A stretch of DNA of 64,000 nt, taken from assembly GCA_034421295.1 (NCBI GenBank), contig DAOUKM010000019.1, positions 62,001 through 126,000 of the forward strand. The letters run 5' to 3'. This DNA comes from CAUZIR01 sp034421295 (GTDB lineage: Bacteria; Chloroflexota; Dehalococcoidia; Lucifugimonadales; UBA2962). Positions 17,741 through 26,553 of this stretch are shown in pieces. The notes under the pieces are model-generated. The model did no database searches. It saw only the letters and a program-made list of their open reading frames with translations, and was not told where the DNA came from. Position numbers and translations under genes: made by a program. The stretch's first letter is position 1. Every line of letters begins with the position of its first letter.

Positions 17741-17808
17741 GGGCGATTCGACAGCTTCGTATGAGAATCCATTGACGGTCAGCTTCGGGCAATTTGGGGG
17801 GCATCGAC

Positions 17809-18501
17809 ATGGCGGACGCAGAAGGTAACGGAGTGCGCGGTGAGGTCGCATCCCTCACTCTCAGCCCTCGCCAGACCCTGGGTAAGAAGACCTCGCAGCT
17901 GAGGCGACGGGGACAGGTTCCCGTTCACCTGTACGGTGGGGAAAAGGAATCCCTTGCCCTGCAGACCACTTACGCCGAGCTTCGTCGACTCCTTCCCAGG
18001 ATCGGGCGCAACATACCTGTGTCCATAAGCATCGATGGCTCCGACTCCGAGGACATCTGCTTCGTCAGGGAGGTCCAGCGAGACCCGGTTACCGACGAAG
18101 TGATCCACGTTGACTTCTTGCGGACCGACGTCAGACGGAGGGTCAGGGCGGACGTGCCGGTCATACTGGAAGGCACCGCACCCGCCGTGAGCCTGATGGG
18201 CGGAACACTGATACAGAACATGCTAACTGTGTCAGTGGAGGCTCTGCCGCTCGACATGCCGCCCGCCCTGCATGTCGACGTGAGGCCGCTGGTGGACTTC
18301 GACACCACCATCCACGTGTCCGACATCGCCATTGGCGAAGGGCTGTCGGTGGTCAGCACCGGTGATGACCTTGTGGCAAGGGTCGCCGCTCCCAGGGTTG
18401 AGGTCGAAGCTGCCGGCGCGGCCCTGGACGAGGAGGGCGAGGCGCCCTCTGACGGCGAAGCGCCCGGGACGGAGGCGGCCGACCCGTCCGAACAGGCCTA
18501 G
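17809..18501 (+). CDS. rplY: 50S ribosomal protein L25 / general stress protein Ctc
   Basis: 230 residues, the long two-domain Ctc/TL5 form. It binds 5S rRNA in the large subunit. Domain 1 shows LGKKTSQLRRRGQVPVHLYGG, then VREVQRDPVTDEVIHVDFL. The C-terminal beta domain includes VPVILEGTAPAVSLMGG, LTVSVEALPLDMP and the conserved DVRPLVDFDTTIHVSDI. The tail is acidic and Ala/Glu-rich. The ATG at 17809 follows a GGGGGG stretch at good spacing; a TTG at 17794 in the same frame is less likely. The next gene starts nine bases after the stop. Confidence 0.95.
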   Translation: MADAEGNGVRGEVASLTLSPRQTLGKKTSQLRRRGQVPVHLYGGEKESLALQTTYAELRRLLPRIGRNIPVSISIDGSDSEDICFVREVQRDPVTDEVIHVDFLRTDVRRRVRADVPVILEGTAPAVSLMGGTLIQNMLTVSVEALPLDMPPALHVDVRPLVDFDTTIHVSDIAIGEGLSVVSTGDDLVARVAAPRVEVEAAGAALDEEGEAPSDGEAPGTEAADPSEQA

Positions 18502-18510
18502 CCCGGGTCA

Positions 18511-19338
18511 ATGGCAGACCGGGTCAAGCGGGACTCAACCGCCTGGTGGGGTGACACCGGCAGGGAATCCAACCGACCGTCTCTTCTCGGGATGGTCAAA
18601 AACAACACGCTCGACATGCGGCTCGCCGCCCTGCTGTGGCTGCTGATTGAGCGGCGGGCTTCACTGATATTCGCCTCGGCACCGGACCTGACAGGCAGGA
18701 CGGCCATGCTGTCTGCGCTGATCGATTTCATTCCGCCGGCAATCCGGCCGATCTACGTGTACGGTCCGGAGTTCGAGATCGCAGCTGTCGGCGCGGACGC
18801 ACCGCCCGAGGATTCCTACCTGCTCGTTCCGGAACTGGGACAGGACCGCGAGTCCTATCTGTGGGGTAAGTCCGTCGGCAGACTGTTCCGGGCCGTCAAC
18901 AAGGGCTTTGCCGTCGGCACCACGATGCACGCCGATTCCCCCGAGCAGGTCGTAAAGGCCCTTAACTCCGCCCCGAACAGGGTGCCTGGAAGGCTCATCG
19001 GAGGTGTGCATGTAGTGGTGAATCTGCGCACCGTGCCCGGGGGACGGAGCGTCGCCCGCAGGGTTGCCCAGGTCACGCTCCTCATACCCGATCCCTCAGG
19101 GCCGCCCGGGCTGGTTACGCTGGTCGGCTGGGAACCGGACGCCGACAGTTACCTCTACATGGACGCTCCGTCGACTGTCGACGCCCTGGCGTCTCGCCTG
19201 GAGATTTCCTCTGAGCTTCTCGACGCGGAGCTGGCCCGCCTCAGAAGGAGGCTGGAGGCCTGGCACAGCATAGGGACCACCACCGCCAACGACGTGCGCA
19301 AGGCAGTAGCCCAATATCACAGGAGCCGGGCCGTTTAG
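18511..19338 (+). CDS. Secretion-ATPase-like protein with degenerate nucleotide site
   Basis: 275 residues resembling the C-terminal half of type II/IV secretion ATPases (VirB11/CpaF/GspE group). The strongest sign is GTTMHADSPEQVVKALNS, equivalent to the His box of those ATPases. The Walker A position reads APDLTGRTAML, where the invariant Lys is replaced by Arg. The expected Walker B acidic cluster is reduced to LLVPELGQD. The N-terminal domain of true secretion ATPases is missing and no pilus or secretion genes are near. It may therefore bind but not hydrolyse ATP, or be a structural relative. It follows the L25 gene by nine bases, so it is probably cotranscribed. Function unknown. Confidence 0.65.
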   Translation: MADRVKRDSTAWWGDTGRESNRPSLLGMVKNNTLDMRLAALLWLLIERRASLIFASAPDLTGRTAMLSALIDFIPPAIRPIYVYGPEFEIAAVGADAPPEDSYLLVPELGQDRESYLWGKSVGRLFRAVNKGFAVGTTMHADSPEQVVKALNSAPNRVPGRLIGGVHVVVNLRTVPGGRSVARRVAQVTLLIPDPSGPPGLVTLVGWEPDADSYLYMDAPSTVDALASRLEISSELLDAELARLRRRLEAWHSIGTTTANDVRKAVAQYHRSRAV

Positions 19339-19377
19339 CACGGCCCCGGGTCAGACAAGGGCCAGGGTGAGACGCCG

Positions 19378-20496
19378 GTGACCGCCCGACCTTCGCCGGA
19401 CGTGGCCGTGATCGGAGGTGGCATTGTCGGCTGCTCCGCAGCCTATTACCTGAGCAGGGCCGGGGCCGACGTCACCCTGATAGAGCGGGCAGGAATTGCC
19501 AGCGGTGCGTCCGGCAACTCCGCCGGCGGCATCAATCCTCTTGAGGGGGACCACATACCCGGACCCCTGGCCGAACTAGCCATCTGGTCCTACCGCCTGC
19601 ACCTGGACCTGTGGAGTGAACTGCCTGAAGAGACCAGCGTGGCCTTCTCCGAGCGCATCGTGCCCTGGATACGGATCGCCCTGTCCGAAGACGATCTTCC
19701 CGACCTGCAGCGTTCCTTCCGCGCATTCAATGAGGCACCGGGCTTTAGCGCCAGCATGCTTGACTCAGGTCAGGTACTAGAAATCGAGCCGCGCATATCC
19801 GACGCCGTACTGGGCGGTGTCTATTTGCACGGCAACGCCGCCGTTGACAGCCGGTGCCTGACACTTGCTCTAATGACCGCCGCCGAGGAGAGGGGAGCGA
19901 GATTCGTCTGGGCCGACGGATGGCCGGAACCGAAGGCTTCGGGGGCTTCCTTTAGCGTAGTCGGCGGGTCCGAGGTGATCGCCGCCGGTGCCGTCGTCGT
20001 TGCTGCCGGCCCCTGGTCGAGCAGTGCCCTTGAGTTCGCCGGAGTCCGGCTGCCGATCCGGCCGATAAAGGGGGAGATTCTGCGGTTAGACCCTCCGGGG
20101 CCGATGTACCGACAGGACATCGCATACCCGGGCGGCGAGGCTCACCCCAAGCCGGATGGCCTGGTTTGGATTGGGGCCACGGTAGAGGAGGCCGGCTTCG
20201 ACACGCAGATCACAGACGCGGCGAGAAGGAGGCTCACGGTCGACGCAGTACGCGCCGTCCCAGCTCTTGCCGACAGCACAGTGGCCCTGCAGACGGCGTG
20301 CCTTCGTCCTGCGATATCGGACGGACTTCCCGCGCTGGGGAGGGTAGATGGCCGCCACGATCTGTACGTAGCCACCGGAGGTGGAAGGAAGGGCGTCCTG
20401 CTGGGTCCCGCGATGGGGCGCGCAATTGCCGACTTGATCGTGGACGGCCACACAGGTGCACCGGTGGCGGGTTTCGGCCTCGATCGCTTCGGCTGA
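19378..20496 (+). CDS. FAD-dependent oxidoreductase, DAO (glycine/D-amino-acid oxidase) family
   Basis: 372 residues with a GTG start. The N-terminal FAD-binding Rossmann motif is VAVIGGGIVGCSAAYYLSRAG with the acidic end of strand 2 in LIERAG. A second diagnostic block, GASGNSAGGINPL, is typical of the DAO family. AAGPWSS and PIRPIKGEILRL follow, and the C terminus has a second Gly-rich segment, ATGGGRKGVLLGPAMG, that contacts FAD. Substrates in the family are glycine, sarcosine, D-amino acids and related amines. Nothing nearby fixes the substrate. It starts 39 bases after the secretion-ATPase-like gene. Confidence 0.9.
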   Translation: MTARPSPDVAVIGGGIVGCSAAYYLSRAGADVTLIERAGIASGASGNSAGGINPLEGDHIPGPLAELAIWSYRLHLDLWSELPEETSVAFSERIVPWIRIALSEDDLPDLQRSFRAFNEAPGFSASMLDSGQVLEIEPRISDAVLGGVYLHGNAAVDSRCLTLALMTAAEERGARFVWADGWPEPKASGASFSVVGGSEVIAAGAVVVAAGPWSSSALEFAGVRLPIRPIKGEILRLDPPGPMYRQDIAYPGGEAHPKPDGLVWIGATVEEAGFDTQITDAARRRLTVDAVRAVPALADSTVALQTACLRPAISDGLPALGRVDGRHDLYVATGGGRKGVLLGPAMGRAIADLIVDGHTGAPVAGFGLDRFG

Positions 20497-20569
20497 CCAG
20501 CAGACCCTTTTCTGTAGCGCAGTCTTCGCACCGGCAGCGGAGTAGTTCGGTGGCGGAGATGACCGATGC

Positions 20570-20607
20570 TAGAATCGGCTGCACAGGCCGGCGGGAACCC
20601 GCCGGCC
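20570..20607 (+). promoter_or_regulatory. Possible promoter and GC-rich leader hairpin before mfd
   Basis: TAGAAT at 20570-20575 is a candidate -10, with a weak TTCGGT 18 bases upstream. Just downstream is a 10-bp perfect inverted repeat, GGCCGGCGGG / CCCGCCGGCC (20586-20595, 20598-20607). Only three T's follow, so it could be a leader hairpin or a weak terminator of the preceding gene. Confidence 0.4.
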
Positions 20608-20680
20608 CGTTTGGCGTTGCCAATCGCCCTGGCTGCGCGTCATGCGGGCCGACGCACCCCATCTAGCTTATGGACCACAG

Positions 20681-23600
20681 ATGAGCATACAAGTCTTGGG
20701 CGGCCTCCTGGCCGACACGCCGGAGTTCCGGCAACTCGCCGGCTCATTGCGGGCCACCGGCCGGGGCGTGCGCCTGCAGGTGCTACAGGAGGCCGCCGCT
20801 CCGGTGCTGGCCACGCTCGGGGGAGTTCTCAGGAGACCCTTAGCCATAGTCACTCCCCGGCCGGAAGAGGCGCGCAATCTCAGCGAGCAGATAGCTCTGT
20901 GGGGCGTGGCCAGCGCGTGTCTTTTCCCCGAGTCGGAAGCTCTGCCGTTCGAGCGACTGAGCTCCGACGCCGAGACGACTCGACAACGCATCTCGACCCT
21001 GGCCAAGCTGCTACAGGGATACGGAGACAGCTACCCGGTCGTCGTAGCCTCGATCACGGCGATCAGCCAAAAGACGACGTCGAGGACCTGCTTTGAGGCG
21101 GCCTGTCACTCGCTTGCGAGGGGTGGCCAGATCGACGTCGAGGACCTGCTGCACCGCTGGCGGAGAATGGGTTACTCGCATCAGCCGGTTGTCGACGTAC
21201 CTGGAACGATGGGAAGAAGAGGGGGAATCCTCGATATCTATCCTGTTGGGGCTGCCCATCCGTTTCGAATCGAGCTCTGGGGAGAGGAGATCGATTCCAT
21301 CAGGACCTTCGACCCGACGACCCAGCGCTCCACTGAGCTGGTGGAAACCATCGACATCGCCCCGGCGGCCGAGACCCTTCCGGGCTTTTTCGACCCTGAG
21401 GTGGCCGCATCGACCATCAGGGCTCTAGATACATCCAATCTCTCGACCAGCGAACGGGATCGATCCCTGGAGGAGCTTGAGCGGCTACTGGACGGCTACG
21501 AGGTCGAGGAGGTCAACTACTACGCCGGCGTGTTTAACACCGGCTGTCTGCTCGACTACCTGCCGGAGGACACCCTGACCGTGGTTATCAGGCCCGACGA
21601 TGTCGTGCGGGCGGCCTGGGAGTCCGACGAACGCACGACTGAACTGCGCAGGGTGAAGGAGGGCCGGGGCGAATTGCCTAGGGCTTTCCCCTCCTCTCAC
21701 CTGACCTGGGCCGAGACCGAGCAAAAGCTGAAGGAAGGGAAGTCACGGCTTGAGCTGATGCCCTGGGGAGCCGACGATCTCGGCCGCGCCAGCCTGCAAT
21801 CACTGCCCATAACCTCGGCCGAGGGCTACTTTGGCAACCTGGATCGATTCTCTGCGAGCGTAGGAGAGATGGCGGCCGCCAGTGCCAGAGTGGTCGTGGT
21901 GACCTCGCTCCCCAGAAGGCTCGAGGAGGTGTTTGAGGACGCCGGGCTGCAGGCCACTCTGGTTGACCGACTCGACTCGCCACCCCAGCCCGGTTCAGTG
22001 GTCATAGCGCCGTCCACCGGGTCCGGGCTGTCCGCGGGTTTCGTACTCTCTTTCGACTCCGAACGACTAGTTCTGTTCAGCGACGCCGAGGTCTTCGGCG
22101 TTGCAAAAAGGCGGCGGGCCGCGCGCCGCCGGGTGCAGCAGCGGCGCGAATCACTGCTAACCGAGCTTAGGGCTGGCGACTACGTCGTGCATGTCGAGCA
22201 TGGTATCGGCCGCTTCCTCGGCACAGGCCAGCCGGACGGCGAGCCCCCGGGGTCCGAGTACCTGATCCTGGAGTATTCGGTGGGTGACCGCCTGTACGTA
22301 CCGATGGAACACCTGGACCGCATCAGCCCATATGTGGCGCCGATGGAAAGGGTGCCGGTCTTGAACCGGCTGGGTTCCCCGGAGTGGCGCCGGACAAAAC
22401 AGCGCGTTGCCGATTCGACACGAGAGATGGCCTCCGAATTGCTCGCCTTATACGCGGAGAGAGAGGCAGTGGTGGGACACGCATTCGCTCCTGACACCCC
22501 CTGGCAGGTGCAACTCGAGGACTCGTTCCCCTTCGAGGAGACGGAGGATCAGACGTCCACGGTGACCGAGGTCAAGAACGACATGGAGCGTGCCCGACCG
22601 ATGGACCGGCTCGTATGCGGGGACGTCGGTTACGGCAAGACCGAGATCGCCCTGAGGGCCGCCTTCAAGGCGGTCATGGATGGCAAGCAGGTGGCGGTGC
22701 TGGTGCCGACCACCGTGCTTGCCCAGCAGCATTACGCGACCTTCTCGCAAAGGCTCGCAGCCTACCCGGTGCGCGTGGAGGTCTTGAGCAGGTTCCGCAC
22801 CGACGCAGAGCAACGAGAGATCGTCAGGGAACTGGCATCCGGCAAGGTGGACGTTTGTGTCGGCACCCACCGTCTGGTGCAGAGCGACGTGCGATTCGCC
22901 GAGCTGGGCCTCGTCATTGTCGACGAGGAACAGCGCTTTGGCGTGGCCCAGAAGGAACGCCTGAAGCAAATCCGAAGTGAGGTGGACGTCCTCACCCTCA
23001 CCGCCACCCCGATCCCCCGGACGCTTCACATGGCAATGGCTGGCGTGCGCGACATGAGCACTATCATGACCCCCCCGGAAGAGCGTCTCCCCATTAAGAC
23101 CTATGTTTCCGAGTTCTCCGATTCACTCATCAGGGAGGCCATACTCAGGGAACTGGACCGTCAGGGGCAGGTTTACTTCTTACACAACCGCGTGCACAAC
23201 ATCGACCATATCGCCCTGTACCTGCGGAGCATCGTGCCCGAGGCTATCGTCGGAGTGGCCCACGGCCAGATGGCGGAGGGAGAGCTCGAACGAACGATGC
23301 TCGAGTTCGCAGACGGCGATATGGATGTGCTCGTTTGCACGACCATAATCGAGTCAGGTCTGGACATACCCAACGTCAACACGCTAATCGTCAACCGGGC
23401 CGATGCCTTTGGGCTTTCGCAGCTCTATCAATTGAGGGGAAGGGTGGGCCGAGGATCAAAGCGTGCGTACTCGTACCTGCTCATCCCACCGGCACGAATA
23501 CTGACTGAACCCGCCGAAAAGCGCCTGAAGACGATGCTGGCCGCCACCGAACTCGGGGCCGGATTCCGCATTGCCATGGCCGACCTGGAGATCCGGGGGG

Positions 23601-24232
23601 CCGGCAACCTGCTCGGCGCCCAGCAGAGCGGCCACATACACGCTGTCGGATTCGATCTTTACTCCAAGATGCTCTCGGAGGCCACCGAACATGTGCGCGC
23701 CCAGACGGCGACCGCCGAAGGCGGGGCGGGAGCGACCGAAAGGGGTGGACCTGACCCCGGTGAAACCCCCGCCGCCGCGGCATCCGTCGACCTGGGCATT
23801 CCCTCCAGCCTGCCCGCGGGCTATGTCCCCGACCTTCCCACCCGCATCGACCTGTACCGGCGCCTGGTCGCGGCATCGACATCACAGGAGGTCGACGCGC
23901 TGGAGGTAGAACTCAAGGACCGCTTCGGGCCCGCGCCCTGGCAAACGCAGAACCTGCTGTTCTCGGCCAGGGTGCGCATATCAGCGACCGGCGCAGGAAT
24001 CGCCTCTGTGACCCGCGAAGATCAACTTGTTGTCCTGAGGTTGCACGCCAGCACAGGCGGGGCGAAGGTGGCCCTTCAGCGCCACCTGGGTTCCCGTGCA
24101 GCGGTGGGCAACACCCAGATCAGGTTGTCTATCGACGGTGACGAGAACTGGGAACGGACACTGGGCGAGCGGATCTCCAGCATCACCGAGTTCCACGATC
24201 TGGTGGCCGAACGGGCCAACGCCCTCCGCTGA
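20681..24232 (+). CDS. mfd: Transcription-repair coupling factor
   Basis: 1183 residues from the ATG at 20681; an ATG at 20642 is in frame and would add 13 residues. Mfd removes RNA polymerase stalled at DNA damage and recruits UvrA. The N-terminal UvrB-like module runs to about residue 350. The RNA-polymerase-interacting module has GDYVVHVEHGIGRFLG and YLILEYSVGDRLYVPMEHL. The translocase has Walker A GDVGYGKTE (Lys 653), DEEQRFGV from 748, LTATPIPRTL, and RADAFGLSQLYQLRGRVGR. The UvrA-binding C-terminal domain is present, though the linker before it is an Ala/Gly-rich stretch. Full length for the family. Confidence 0.96.
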   Translation: MSIQVLGGLLADTPEFRQLAGSLRATGRGVRLQVLQEAAAPVLATLGGVLRRPLAIVTPRPEEARNLSEQIALWGVASACLFPESEALPFERLSSDAETTRQRISTLAKLLQGYGDSYPVVVASITAISQKTTSRTCFEAACHSLARGGQIDVEDLLHRWRRMGYSHQPVVDVPGTMGRRGGILDIYPVGAAHPFRIELWGEEIDSIRTFDPTTQRSTELVETIDIAPAAETLPGFFDPEVAASTIRALDTSNLSTSERDRSLEELERLLDGYEVEEVNYYAGVFNTGCLLDYLPEDTLTVVIRPDDVVRAAWESDERTTELRRVKEGRGELPRAFPSSHLTWAETEQKLKEGKSRLELMPWGADDLGRASLQSLPITSAEGYFGNLDRFSASVGEMAAASARVVVVTSLPRRLEEVFEDAGLQATLVDRLDSPPQPGSVVIAPSTGSGLSAGFVLSFDSERLVLFSDAEVFGVAKRRRAARRRVQQRRESLLTELRAGDYVVHVEHGIGRFLGTGQPDGEPPGSEYLILEYSVGDRLYVPMEHLDRISPYVAPMERVPVLNRLGSPEWRRTKQRVADSTREMASELLALYAEREAVVGHAFAPDTPWQVQLEDSFPFEETEDQTSTVTEVKNDMERARPMDRLVCGDVGYGKTEIALRAAFKAVMDGKQVAVLVPTTVLAQQHYATFSQRLAAYPVRVEVLSRFRTDAEQREIVRELASGKVDVCVGTHRLVQSDVRFAELGLVIVDEEQRFGVAQKERLKQIRSEVDVLTLTATPIPRTLHMAMAGVRDMSTIMTPPEERLPIKTYVSEFSDSLIREAILRELDRQGQVYFLHNRVHNIDHIALYLRSIVPEAIVGVAHGQMAEGELERTMLEFADGDMDVLVCTTIIESGLDIPNVNTLIVNRADAFGLSQLYQLRGRVGRGSKRAYSYLLIPPARILTEPAEKRLKTMLAATELGAGFRIAMADLEIRGAGNLLGAQQSGHIHAVGFDLYSKMLSEATEHVRAQTATAEGGAGATERGGPDPGETPAAAASVDLGIPSSLPAGYVPDLPTRIDLYRRLVAASTSQEVDALEVELKDRFGPAPWQTQNLLFSARVRISATGAGIASVTREDQLVVLRLHASTGGAKVALQRHLGSRAAVGNTQIRLSIDGDENWERTLGERISSITEFHDLVAERANALR

Positions 24233-24246
24233 GGTCCCAGGGTCGA

Positions 24247-24957
24247 TCAGATCACGTCCAGCACCTTGATCAGCTGGCCCAACTCCTCGATGCGAATCGC
24301 GTCGGCATAGTCAGGGTGGTTGCCATCACGATCTATGAGCACAGGCAGAACTCCGGCCATCCGAGCACCCTCAACGTCCGAAGTGACCTGATCACCGACG
24401 TGCAACGCCTCGCCCGAGTCAACGGCCGCCCGGGCCAGTGCCGCATCAAAAATCGGCCTGGAGGGCTTTTCAGACCCGACCTCCAGCGATGTCACCACAA
24501 AGTCCACCAGGCCGGTAAGTCCAACCTCCGCCGCCAGAGCATCACCACCGCGGTTCATGTTCGAGATCACGCCCAGGACGAGGCCCCGCCTGCGTAGCGC
24601 AGCCAGCACGGGCCGTACGTCCGCATAGATTGTCATCTCGTAGGGGACTCGTCGTACCCGGCGCCAAATGGCCAGCGCAAAATCAGAATCGACCTCGATC
24701 CCCGCACCCCTCAAAACCAGCCGCTCGTACTCGGCAAAGACCCTCTCTTTGCCCGCCCCGTCCAGGAGCCGGAGCGGCTCTCGAACATTCTGCTCGGCCA
24801 GGAATGCGTCGGCAGCCGAGTATCCGAGCAGGATTCCCTCCTCCGTAACGGTCAGCCCGAACGCGGCAACGGCCTTGGACTGGATCTCAAAGCGCGAGGG
24901 ACTAAATCCGGCCAAAGTGCCGTAAAGGTCAAAAAAGACCGCCTTTATCATTGCCAT
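24247..24957 (-). CDS. HAD family hydrolase
   Basis: 236 residues, cytoplasmic. Motif I FFDLYGTLAG has the nucleophile Asp 10 but lacks the usual second Asp two residues after Thr-Leu, which is Ala-Gly here. Motif II is VISNMN, motif III the Lys in SEKPSRPIF, and motif IV HVGDQVTSDVEGARMAG with both acidic residues. The helical cap lies between motifs I and II. This is closest in look to REG-2/phosphoglycolate-type HADs rather than to type II haloacid dehalogenases. It is convergent with mfd (14 bases) and divergent from the HypE-like gene. Substrate unknown. Confidence 0.87.
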   Translation of the reverse strand: MAMIKAVFFDLYGTLAGFSPSRFEIQSKAVAAFGLTVTEEGILLGYSAADAFLAEQNVREPLRLLDGAGKERVFAEYERLVLRGAGIEVDSDFALAIWRRVRRVPYEMTIYADVRPVLAALRRRGLVLGVISNMNRGGDALAAEVGLTGLVDFVVTSLEVGSEKPSRPIFDAALARAAVDSGEALHVGDQVTSDVEGARMAGVLPVLIDRDGNHPDYADAIRIEELGQLIKVLDVI

Positions 24958-25056
24958 TCAATCGTACAGCCAGTGGAATGCACGCTCGTATGGGTGACAA
25001 AAGAGGCCGATTGTCCAAAACTAGCCTGATCGTACGTACGGAGTCTGGCAAATTCG

Positions 25057-26067
25057 TTGAGACTTAAGACTGGAAAGCTGCCTCCGCGCCTGCTGGAGGG
25101 CCTGCTGCGACAGGTGCCGGTGACAGACCCGCGGGTAATCCTGGGACCCCGCCTTGGCGAGGATGCGGCGCTGATTGACCTGGGCGACCGCTACCTGGCG
25201 GCCAAGACAGACCCGATCACATTTGCCACAGAGTTGATCGGCTGGTACGTGGTGCAGGTCAACTGCAACGATCTGGCGGTCATGGGTGCCACCCCCAAGT
25301 GGCTGATGGTGAGCCTGCTGCTGCCTGAAGGGACCCGCCAGGACAGGGTTGAGCAGATCTTCGGGCAACTGACCGCCGCAGCTGGCGAGCACGATATCAC
25401 CCTCGTTGGAGGACACACCGAAGTGACATTCGACCTCCCTCGCCCCGTGGCCGTAGGCGTCCTGCTCGGCGAGGTGGAAAAGGACGACGTGGTACTGACG
25501 TGCGGCATACGGCCTGAAGACGCAATCGTACTCACAAAGGGCGTCGCCATCGAGGGCACCTCGGTACTCGCGCGGGAAGCGGAGTCCGAATTGAGGGATG
25601 CGAGAGTCGATGCGACCACAATCGAGGCCGCCAAGAAACTGCTGTTTGAGCCCGGCATAAGCGTGCGGAGGGACGCGGAGGTGGCCAGGGGTGCCGTCCC
25701 GGTACACGCCATGCACGACCCGACTGAAGGTGGACTGGCTTCCGGACTCGCCGAGATGGCGGTGGCGGGTGGCGTCGGCCTGACCGTAAACCTGGCGGCG
25801 ATCAAGGTACTGCATGAGTGCCGGGTGGTTTGCGACGCGCTGGGGCTGGACCCGATGGGACTGATCGCATCGGGCGCGCTGCTGGTGGCGGTGGATCCGC
25901 AAGACGCCCCAGACCTCATTGGGGCGCTCGATGCGGCGGGTATCACAGCCTGGGTGATAGGGAGGGCCACTGAGCCCTCCGATGGCCTGAGGCTGCGCGT
26001 AGGTCGGCAGCTATTACCAATGCCAACATTCGAGCGAGACGAACTCGCCCGCTACTTCGAAGGGTAA
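25057..26067 (+). CDS. AIR synthase-related (HypE-like) protein
   Basis: 336 residues with a TTG start. It has the two-domain AIR-synthase fold of PurM/HypE/SelD/ThiL. RLGEDAALIDLGDRYLAAKTDPIT and NCNDLAVMGATPKWL mark the N-terminal ATP-binding half. HDPTEGGLASGLAEMAVAGGVG is typical of HypE. True HypE ends with a Pro-Arg-Ile-Cys tail that carries the thiocyanate; this protein instead ends in FERDELARYFEG with no terminal Cys. No hydrogenase or other hyp gene is present. It is therefore an orphan HypE-like enzyme of unknown substrate. SelD was considered and rejected. A HAD gene is divergent, 99 bases away. Confidence 0.83.
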   Translation: MRLKTGKLPPRLLEGLLRQVPVTDPRVILGPRLGEDAALIDLGDRYLAAKTDPITFATELIGWYVVQVNCNDLAVMGATPKWLMVSLLLPEGTRQDRVEQIFGQLTAAAGEHDITLVGGHTEVTFDLPRPVAVGVLLGEVEKDDVVLTCGIRPEDAIVLTKGVAIEGTSVLAREAESELRDARVDATTIEAAKKLLFEPGISVRRDAEVARGAVPVHAMHDPTEGGLASGLAEMAVAGGVGLTVNLAAIKVLHECRVVCDALGLDPMGLIASGALLVAVDPQDAPDLIGALDAAGITAWVIGRATEPSDGLRLRVGRQLLPMPTFERDELARYFEG

Positions 26068-26100
26068 TGCTCGAGAGTACCTTCCCATGCGGCCATGACT

Positions 26101-26130
26101 TTGACACCCGTTTCCGCCCGATGATAGACT
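26101..26130 (+). promoter_or_regulatory. Promoter of the nuo operon
   Basis: TTGACA at 26101-26106, an 18-base spacer, then TAGACT at 26125-26130. The predicted transcript start is near 26137, about 30 bases before nuoA. A sigma-70-type promoter in the only gap before the operon. Confidence 0.65.
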
Positions 26131-26165
26131 GGGAGAGCTCGGTTGAGTAAGGTCAGGTAACCCAC

Positions 26166-26534
26166 TTGCCAGAAGGGTACTCCCTCAACTGGATCGCGGT
26201 ACTCATCGTCGCCCTCGTGGGAGCCGCAGGCGTTGGAGCGATCTTCGCAGCCTCCAGGATCCTAGCCCCGAAGAGGCCGTCGGCCGTAAAGGATCAGCCC
26301 TATGAATGCGGGGTGGAGCCGGAGCCGTTCCGATGGTCGCAGATCCAGATCCGATATTACGTCTTCGCGATCCTTTTCTTGATCTTCGACGTTGAGGCCG
26401 TGTTCCTCTTTCCTTGGGCAGTGGTATTCCTCAAGTCCACACCTGCCGTCTTCTACGAGATGCTGATCTTTATTGGCATACTCTTTTTCGGTGTCATCTA
26501 CGCGTGGCGCAAGGGCGTGCTGCAGTGGCGGTAA
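26166..26534 (+). CDS. nuoA: NADH-quinone oxidoreductase subunit A
   Basis: 122 residues with a TTG start. Membrane subunit of complex I, three helices. Family signature YECGVEPEP follows helix 1, and RYYVFAILFLIFDVEAVFLFPWA covers helix 2 with the conserved acidic residues. It is the first gene of an 11-gene operon (A, B, C, D, H, I, J, K, L, M, N). Start context is AGGT about eight bases upstream, which is modest. Confidence 0.95.
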   Translation: MPEGYSLNWIAVLIVALVGAAGVGAIFAASRILAPKRPSAVKDQPYECGVEPEPFRWSQIQIRYYVFAILFLIFDVEAVFLFPWAVVFLKSTPAVFYEMLIFIGILFFGVIYAWRKGVLQWR

Positions 26535-26553
26535 CCCAGGCCAGGAGTCCGAA

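Noticed and set aside
25057..26067. This gene as SelD, which would have supported the selenoprotein proposal.
   Set aside because: It lacks the N-terminal Sec/Cys-containing motif and the SelD-specific blocks, and HDPTEGGLASGLAEMAVAGG is HypE-like.
26473..26553. The longer nuoB frame starting inside nuoA.
   Set aside because: GTG at 26554 has AGGAG at ideal spacing, and the extra 27 residues are frame-shifted nuoA sequence.
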